A stretch of DNA of 64,000 nt from positions 10,726,001 through 10,790,000 of the forward strand of contig NC_063153.1 of NCBI RefSeq assembly GCF_020921035.1, in the 5' to 3' direction. Below, in pieces: positions 56,639 to 64,000 of the stretch. Position 1 is the first letter of the stretch. The number at the start of each line of letters is the position of its first letter. The notes under the pieces are model-generated. The model was not told where the DNA came from. It searched no databases and was given only the letters and a program-made list of their open reading frames with translations. This DNA comes from Rhodamnia argentea (lineage: Eukaryota; Streptophyta; Magnoliopsida; Myrtales; Myrtaceae). The position numbers and the translations under genes were made by a program.

Positions 56639-59600
56639 TCATATCAACGTCCAGCACAATCTCCTCAAGCGAACTCTCTCCTGACCAAAAAAAAAAATTC
56701 AGCATAATGACGATCACAAAAAGACAGGTGCATAATAACTGAGATACAAAAGCAGAATGTCAAGGGTCATGAACATGTGCCTCGGTGTTATCATGATCGT
56801 AGCGTATCAAGAAGAGGCACCTGCAGCCCCTAATATCATGCATTCTCCTCTGAATTCCTATGACATGAGCATCATAGTAAATGGCGTGATCCCTCCTCTC
56901 CTGCAGTTAAAAAAATTGTAAACGGAACAAAAATACAAAACAAAAAAAAAAAATCAGATAAGTGCCTTAACACGGACAGTAAAGTAATACAAATGAGCAA
57001 CACAAACAGGTTGAATCTATAAAAACCTGGAAGCAGAGGAGAAGGTCTCCAACTTTAACTTTGTCACATTCCGAATTTTCCAGGGGGACTGAGCGCTGTC
57101 TAATACCCTTTTTCACGTTAATCCATTCATCCTCCTCAGCCCCAAACCCAACAAATCTGACAAGAACTTCCTTTAAGAAATGGCAAATTGTTATGAATTT
57201 ACGCAACTAGTAGGACAAAACATAAACAGCTTGTTCGTTAAGATTCTTGTATAAGCACTTACAGCTTCACCTGAGCCTAAAAACCTGTGGCCAAGAAACA
57301 TATCTACATCATACCTGCATGGAGAAAAGTCTTTCAGCGACTCTCATAGTCCAGTTGAAAAGGAAGCTTCCATATATTTGTACATACACAACACAAGGAA
57401 TAACGAATCTAACCCCAAATTCCATGCACACAGGATTAGTTATAAATGAAATTTAGTATAGAATCACCAAATCAAGCGGTTGGCTGCTTCAGGGTGAGAT
57501 CAAACAGCATAAATTTCGTAACGGAAGGCAGAGTACTATTAGATTATTAGGTTAACTTTCATGGCCAAGGTATTGAATGAACAAGCAGCCTTGTCATGAG
57601 AGTACTGTTAGGCTCGCACGACATAATCGAATTTTAGCCGATAGCTGTTCACTGAGCCTTTAGACCTCATCAGATAATGTTCATGAGAGTACTGTTAGGC
57701 TCCCACCAAATATTCCTGTTTTTAGCTAATAGTTATCCATTGAGCCTTTATACCTTGAAAAATAATGTTCACAATCTGATCAAAGAAACAAAAATGTTAG
57801 CTATAGAGCCTTTATTTCAGACGACTGAGCTATTACCATGCCCCATCTGTTGATGACTTGGCCTCAAATTCCAGTTCTGATGAGTCTGTGATCTTTTGCC
57901 CTGCTAGTGAAACAGCAACACAAATGAGGCACTCCTATTTACAAGATCTGCCCTTACCGGTCAACTTCAAAACTAAAAAAATGTTTGTACTTGCAATCAC
58001 TAGCAAGCAAGAGGAAAATCTAAAACTAGGGCAAAAAAGGTAAATTCTGCATCTGGCTTGAGAGATAACTAGATCCCCCACACGAGCTGTGCACATGCAG
58101 AGTGCGTTTTGTCCTTGTTGCTTTTGTGCAAGATAGACACTGCAATTTTTCTCAAATCAATTCACAGGTATATATATATATATATATAAAGAAAACCATT
58201 TCCAATATAATAGGAGTAGGAAGATTTTTATTGGGATGTGGGCGAACATGAGTAGTGGAGGGTGAGGATGACAGTTATTCCTAGTGGAAAGGGAGAGTGA
58301 TGTATTGATGCATTTGTGCACGTATTCACTTCCCAAATTTTTTACACGTTCAGCCTGAACTTGATAAAGTGGTATCCTTGGAAACCACTAAAAGTAAGAC
58401 AAAACCCAATTTCAGCTTAAAATTTAAACATGTTTCTTGATTTTAGTTAATCCTAAACTGTTTGACCCAATGCTAAGTATTTTTTTTTTTTCAGCCGAAG
58501 ACCCAATGTTAAGTTAAGAAGCTGAATTACCATGTGTTCCACATTCTAGTACTTTACAATGCTACAACCAAGCATCCTTACCTTTCTACCAGAATTTTCC
58601 AATTTGACATTAGAGTCAAGGAAAGGTTTATGTGGTGATGCAAGATATTCCTATAATTCTCACGATACAACCAAGTATAAGCAAGGTAGCTTCAGACGGA
58701 GAATATCTTCTCTACACATAAGCTGGAGATACGTGGGACGGCATTAAATGATTGTCTATTAACCCGCCAAAATACACATGAATACAAATTCATCTGAAGG
58801 ATGTGTGCATTTAAATGATGCAACAGGAGCATAAGAACCTTTAGGCGTTTGAGAATTTTCATTTGTTTTATCAGTGGAGCAATTTGCTGGAATCTCGGAC
58901 TCATTCTTGCCAGAATTAGGGGCAAAAATTACTTTGGGGTGCTCTTGTTGCCTCTTCTTGAACCAACTCTGGACCTAGCATGTTCACAAACAGACATACA
59001 CAAGCAGAAAATCAGAAATTAGATGTGAGGGTGAGGATAAAGATGCAGGTGAAAATTCTCAGTACCTCCGTCCACTTTATCAAAGGCTTTCCAGCACGAC
59101 CAGCAGAGCGACTGTGAGTACACAAGGACAAGACAGGAAATTAGTGACCAAATGAGAACCAGAAGGATGGAATTTTTAGGAAACCCTGCATTCATATTGA
59201 GAGAAAAAGAAACTGTTCAATTACATTTTTCAGATAGAGAGAAAGATGAGCTTAAACTTACTTGAAACTGATTGCAATTTTCTGACAAAATTCCTTATTA
59301 CATGTTTCTTCTCTTGATTTTTCCAGCAACTTCTCCATTTTCTCAATCTGCTTGAAAGGGTTGGCAAGAGTTATCAGCGTCATAAGACTCTCTTAAATTC
59401 AATATTAACGCAAATAAAGCATGGCTTAATAACATAAGAAGATGTGAATTTCATGGTTTCTGTGATTGCGCCCTCGCTTTTAACCATTTCAATTCTATCC
59501 TAAACTCTCCAGTCAGTTTTATATCTGCCTCCTGCCCACCCCACTCAACATCTGTCCTAGAAAGTTCCATCAGATTAAAGTATATACTACGCCTTAATAA

Positions 59601-60571
59601 TATGAGTGCAGTAGATGAAAACCTTCCCAGGGCAAAAAGGGTACCATAAAAACCAGGGCAGAAACTAAACCACGTAAGCGATTTCTGTTGCAGGAGAAGA
59701 ATATCCTACCCGTTCTAAAACCCAACAACAAAAAAAAGTAGCAGACAATGTTCAGTGACCTTCAATTGAGTCCCTCAAAAGGAGTGAAAGATCCCCGCAG
59801 GGGGGGTATACAACTACCTCGTAGGTAAAGCATTCATAGGACACTCAACTAGCATAGCAAAGAACTCTTTTCCTCTCTTTCACAACCTTCCCAGGCTCTC
59901 TGCATTGCCAATGCCAAAAATAAGTAAGCGTCCCCTTCTGACCTGGCTTTTGGTGGAAATTTTAAGTTCAAAAAAATGCATAAAGGGAGATGAAAAGGTT
60001 TCAATTTTAAGATGTTATCTTTCTCCATCCCACTTCAAATTATCACTTGTCAATACAATTATTACAATCTACAATCTACAAGGCCTTTCCTCTCCAGCTC
60101 TTCACTGAAAACAAAAATACTTATTTCCCAGTACCTCCAAACAAGTCAAATATTCAATTATAACCCCCTCAACCACTTTCCCAAAAGCCCTACGATCAGC
60201 TCCCAAATCTTTCTTCGAAAACTCAACTAGCTTATGCGCCCGCAGTGTCATAAAAACGCAACAACACAAGGGACAAACCCAGTACAGACATCCGAACTAG
60301 CCACATTACCAAACCTTCCCTTCACAACACACGCGAACGTCATTCCAAGCAAGCCCACACAAGTTTCCAGCATATTTAGAAGAACTAAGCCACAATGCCT
60401 AGGGAGTTCACGATTCAAGCTTCCAACAGACCCAAACCCAGATAAAATGAATAGCTCGAGCAAGAGCATTAAAAAAAAAGAAAAGAAAAGAAACGAAAAA
60501 GATTGCATCTTTACCTCGGCATCTGTGAACCCAGAGAAGACCTCCCTGCGTCTTGGACGGAGACGATCCAT
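56639..60571 (-). CDS. SAWADEE homeodomain protein (SHH1/SHH2 type)
   Basis: Nine exons on the minus strand (5' to 3'): 60571-60515, 59347-59262, 59111-59066, 58974-58839, 57900-57837, 57314-57263, 57170-57027, 56900-56781, 56680-56639; 248 residues (Arabidopsis SHH1 is 258). A divergent homeodomain spans about residues 10-75: [20 protein letters not shown], then [20 protein letters not shown], and the recognition-helix motif [11 protein letters not shown] (64-74). An acidic linker follows, then the SAWADEE tandem-Tudor-like domain (about 127-245): [20 protein letters not shown], then [24 protein letters not shown] and RLC. In Arabidopsis this domain reads H3K9 methylation with unmodified K4 and recruits Pol IV for RNA-directed DNA methylation; the His and three Cys fit its zinc site. 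Exon 8 ends GAG|GCACAT, a GC donor; the TAGCAG before exon 5 is a tandem acceptor. Intron 1 is 1.2 kb. Head to head with a tRNA synthetase gene. Confidence 0.9.
57594..57775. repeat. Short tandem duplication inside SHH intron 5
   Basis: TCATGAGAGTACTGTTAGGC occurs at 57594 and again at 57681, and each is followed by similar GAGCCTTTA and ATAATGTTCA words, giving two diverged copies of an ~87-95-bp unit. Confidence 0.65.
58169..58188. repeat. (TA)n microsatellite in SHH intron 4
   Basis: Ten TA units in the ~0.9-kb intron between exons 4 and 5 of the SHH gene. Confidence 0.85.
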
Positions 60572-61740
60572 TTCCGCTTCAGCAGATGCGCATTTCAGAA
60601 CAAACCAAAACGAGAACGAGGTTTTGTCAACCTGGGATGTCCCAGGTTTCCGCCAACCATATCGGCAACAACTTTGTCTCCATGGGATTTGGACAGGAGT
60701 CGTTTCTTGACTATGGTGCGACTGCTGCTGATTGGAGAGAAGATGGTGGGCGGGGCGGGGGATTGAAAACCCTAGGACTTTATCGAATCCCCAGGAAAGG
60801 AAGCGCCTTTACGAGGCGAGTTTCTGGCGTTTCGTCGCCGTCTCCTGAGTAGGCCCCTTTGACTCGTCGGCACGTAAAAATGGAAGATCCACCCTTATGC
60901 TGTCCCGGAGAAAAGTCAAATTATTTTGAGCACAAAAAATAACATGAGTTAATTAAGAAACATGAAAGCGTAAGGTAAAAATTGTAAATTCCCATCTTAA
61001 TATTTGCCCTTCGTTGGCCGACATCTTCACTCTTCTTTTCAGTCCTTTAGTACTTTAAGATATGTCCCGAAAAAAGGACCGAAGACCCTCGTTGACCGAC
61101 TTTGACATGCATTCTAGCAGCTTAAGAAATGAAAACTCGATCCATGAAACCATCTTTTCTTTTCAAAGAAAGAGCTCGTTGAACCAACTCTCCTTGTCTT
61201 CGGACTTTTCATGAAATTCCTCCATTACTGAGTTGTCTTTTTTATTTTCATATTACATGAAATAAAAGTACAATTCTAGATTTATTATCGGATTATGCAT
61301 GGGAATTACAATTGTCTATTTAGACATTTGCTATGATTAATTATTTTCTCTTTGGCGAGATATAAACTACGGTGGAAGGATAGTTCCGATTTCGATCCTC
61401 AATTTTGAGATTACAGATTATCCGAACTTTACCTTTAAAGAAGACAGGTTTGGCATTATGTTGAACTATTTTTTAAGTATTCTTTCAAGGTTATGTCATG
61501 ACCCGACAAAAGAAAAAAAGGTTGTGCCCGGAGAAATTTTCTCCTAAAGAAATGAATTTAATTTGTCAGACGGCTTGCATTTTCAATTTGTTGCTTTTTT
61601 TTAATAACTAAAAAAAATACTCTTACCACTCTATAACACGAAATGGAAGAAATATGAAAATACAGGAGTTTTATTTTTATTTTTTATTCGACCAAAAAAA
61701 AAATTGTCTTTTTTATTTTTAACCTAAAGCAATAAAAAGA
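60572..61740. promoter_or_regulatory. Shared upstream region of the divergent SHH and TrpRS genes
   Basis: About 1.5 kb separates the two start codons. The part next to SHH (to about 60860) is GC-rich and likely holds its leader; 60900-61740 is AT-rich with A/T runs. No TATA box or other motif is assigned with confidence. Confidence 0.4.
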
Positions 61741-62070
61741 ATTCCACTTGTACCGAGAGTCGGGACTGAGCTCTCGCCAGCCATATCCGCTCTGCTCTTC
61801 CCCACCCGCAGAGCTGGAGAAGAAGAGATGGCTCGCTCTCTTCTCTCTCACTTCCCCATTCTCTCCAGCTCCACCTCTCCACTCGCCTCCTCTCTGTACT
61901 CTCTCTCTCTCTCGATCGATCGACTGTTCTGTACGGTTCTCTGTGTGGGTGTGTTTGTGGGTGGGTAGGTGTGGGGACTACTGCAATGCATGTGTAATGT
62001 CGTGTTTGAGCGTGCGTGTGGACGTAGAAGCATGTATGCATGTGTTCTTTGCAATCTTGAAACCCAATAG
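61741..62070 (+). other. Probable 5' leader of the TrpRS gene
   Basis: CT-rich stretch (CTCTCTCTCTCTCGATCGAT near 61900) followed by GT-rich DNA. It has no intact upstream frame leading into the synthetase; an in-frame TAG at 62068-62070 sits directly before the ATG. Confidence 0.4.
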
Positions 62071-62689
62071 ATGGCGGTTCCTCATTGCGTCATTACTTCG
62101 AACAGGTCGTGTGCCATTACTCCGAGCAAGTGCTTCGCTAGGCGTCTTTTTGTCAGGCCCAAGGCCTCGAGTTCTCAATGTTTCTGTACCCTCTCGCTCT
62201 CCGAACCTGCAGCCTCGGACACTTCCAGCTCCGCGAGGTGCGTTTTTTTTCTCTCTTTTTTTCCTTTTCTGCTTCTTTCTCTCTGGGTGCTGAAATGATT
62301 GCCCAATTGGTTTCTTTGGATTCGTTTGGTGATTTTGGCTTCGTTGCTTTGATGCCTGATTGATTTCTTTGGGTTCGTTTGGCGGTATTTCGCTTCGCTG
62401 CTTTGATTTGGCTCGACTTCGGAGTGTAATTGAGTGCGGAGTATTGTAGCCTGTTGATGCTCTTTGAGTTGCCTTCAGGAAAAGGATGGTTTCTGGAGTT
62501 CAGCCCACAGGTTCCATTCACCTCGGGAATTACCTTGGCGCCATTAAAAATTGGATTGAGCTTCAGGTTGATGTTGGTTTTCCTGTAAAGTTGCGGTTTA
62601 TACTTGTTATTTCTTCATTTATTCACTCCTGGTTTCGATGCTGCAGAACACATATGACACGCTCTTTTTCATTGTGGACCTTCACGCGG
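62071..62689 (+). CDS. Organellar tryptophanyl-tRNA synthetase, 5' part
   Basis: Three exons are visible: 62071-62237, 62478-62563 and 62646-62689. They read [20 protein letters not shown]..., then [30 protein letters not shown] and [14 protein letters not shown], which is the start of the Rossmann fold of class I Trp[10 protein letters not shown] is the HIGH-type ATP signature. The ~55-residue N-terminus rich in Ser, Arg and Cys before the fold looks like a transit peptide, as expected for the plastid/mitochondrial enzyme that charges tRNA-Trp. The start is fixed by an in-frame stop immediately upstream. The next exon (ITLPYD... in relatives) was not found before 64000, so the rest, including the KMSKS loop, lies beyond the window. 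No sign of damage. Confidence 0.88.
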
Positions 62690-64000
62690 TATGTTTTTGG
62701 TTCGTTCATAGTTTTCTCATTTGACGATTATTAAAGGATATGAGGGTCCCGGGTGATTTGTCCTTCTTACTATTTGCATCTAGTGCGACTGAGAGAAGAG
62801 CGAGTCAATTGATGTTTCTTGTGGTATAACTGACTGTGGAGGACAGCCCTCAACAGCATTATCTTTCCTGATATGCGTGAGGTTTATACATTTCCAGGAA
62901 AAGGTCCCATTTCAATCAGATCAGTTATATAGTTGCTCTTTTTCCAATAAGCTAGAGAACTAGGTCGTGCCAGATCATGTAGATTCATTATGCTATGCAA
63001 GACCAAAAACGTGCACCTTAATATTCCGAAAAAGACATCATTAGCGGTTCATAAATGCTGTCTCGCTGACCGACGCTATGGTCATCAATGGTATTCAAAA
63101 CGTGTCTTTGCAGAGAGTGTGGTTTTATATTCGGAGAAATTGGGTAGATGATGGGTGATTCACTTGAAGGAGTTACACACGGAGTATTACGGGCAAGTTT
63201 ACATTAGATCTAGGAGAATTCTCTTCCAGACAACATATCAGTATTGTGTTATATTTCTCATGTAAGCAGTGCAATAAACTCACTGGTGGACATAGGGTGC
63301 TGATGGGGCTTCTTCCTGATTGTCCCCCGGCTGTCTGACAAATTCCCCCTTAAAATCGACTTCTATGGCAAGTAACCTAAAAATAGTTAATATACTTTTT
63401 CATCGTTTTTAAGAAAGTCTTATATGCCTCCCTGATCCTGAACCGTAGTCACCATCGATTGAACTCTTATGGTAGGTTCTCAATATTAATGTCAAGCTTC
63501 CACCTTCTTACCACCAATCTTCATCCAACGTGATTACGAAATATCTACTTCATCTCAGTCATGTAAGAACTTGGTATAGAAGGAGATTTTTCTAGACTCC
63601 ATCTGGAAAGAAGAAAATTGATTTGGAAGACATGTTACTTCATGAAGGATGTCCTCTTCTACCCATTCGAGTGGGAGTCTAAAAAATGTAATCTTGACTT
63701 TCCCTGCTTTTGGATTTATGTGGATAGTTTCTCATTGAAGCCTCAATTTTCAGGTGATTTTCTCATAATTTTTTTTTTCTTATTTGGCATGGATATTGTG
63801 TGTTTAATCACCTTATAAGTCAATAGAAGATGTCTCTATCAGCTGGTTTTAGGCTTCTAAATAAGCTATCTAACGGACTATAATTTAATTATCAGCGAAT
63901 GACACTTAAAAATCAGAAGCTATATTCATGCGGACATGTCATACGCCGTAAACTTTTAGGTTGGGCAAGCACTGGCCCTTGGACTAAGTTTTTTCTACAA
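62690..64000 (+). other. Intron 3 of the TrpRS gene (incomplete)
   Basis: Begins with the donor GTATGTTT after DLHA. No further synthetase exon is recognised up to the window edge, so the intron is at least 1.3 kb. Short frames inside it (for example 63618-63818) resemble nothing known. Confidence 0.55.

Noticed and set aside
60234-60852. Plus-strand frames up to 158 codons near the SHH start
   Set aside because: They are antisense to SHH exon 1, its intron and leader; no family similarity and no plausible start context.
61724-62521. Minus- and alternative-frame open frames over the TrpRS leader and exon 1
   Set aside because: Low-complexity (Arg/Glu or Ser/Pro rich) translations of CT- and GT-rich leader DNA; the 62071 frame splices into a recognisable TrpRS.

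Overview
The window is nuclear DNA from a flowering plant. It shows GT-AG introns of plant size, AT-rich intergenic DNA, MULE-like inverted-repeat elements, and three plant gene families: MUT9-like/HD16-like kinases, SAWADEE homeodomain proteins, and lachrymatory-factor-synthase-like proteins. The dense local tandem duplication fits a woody eudicot such as a Myrtaceae tree, but that placement is inference; I cannot confirm a species. I saw no tRNA, rRNA, CRISPR array or intact autonomous transposon.

Region 1 (about 0.5-13.1 kb): a small tandem cluster of single-exon SRPBCC (START-like) genes of the lachrymatory-factor-synthase (LFS)-like family, all on the minus strand. Three copies look whole (2291-2797, 6771-7280, 10361-10870). 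One copy is decayed, one keeps only its 3' part, and two are 5' stubs. The last two whole copies lie in a direct 3.1-kb segmental duplication (6391-9448 and 9981-13065). A stub of a GH31 alpha-glucosidase gene lies at the left edge, and a 690-bp Mutator-type MITE with a 10-bp target-site duplication sits at 4753-5442.

Region 2 (about 13.6-56.1 kb): a tandem array of eleven copies or remnants of one 16-exon gene for a MUT9-like/HD16-like (casein-kinase-1-related) protein kinase. I name them A, A', B, C, D, E, F, G, H, I, J in order. A, B, C, G and I have reconstructable full-length frames (about 593-620 residues). E is cut short near its C-terminus. A' (inverted), D, F, H and J are wrecks. The repeat unit of about 5.5 kb carries a conserved promoter block (with an E2F-like site in most copies), the gene, and a conserved 3' module. 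Individual copies show striking changes: a DFG Asp-to-Gly change in B, a collapsed and exonised intron in C, and shifted splice acceptors in G and I. The array therefore looks like a snapshot of birth, decay and pseudokinase formation.

Region 3 (56.6-64 kb): ordinary single-copy genes. A 9-exon SAWADEE homeodomain gene (SHH1/SHH2 type) lies on the minus strand and has one GC-AG intron. Head to head with it is the 5' part of an organellar tryptophanyl-tRNA synthetase gene on the plus strand, which runs off the window.

There is no operon logic here. The units are independent eukaryotic genes; what links them is duplication history. The kinase copies would act in nuclear signalling if expressed. 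The SHH protein would act in RNA-directed DNA methylation, the tRNA synthetase in plastid and mitochondrial translation, and the role of the LFS-like proteins outside Allium is unknown.
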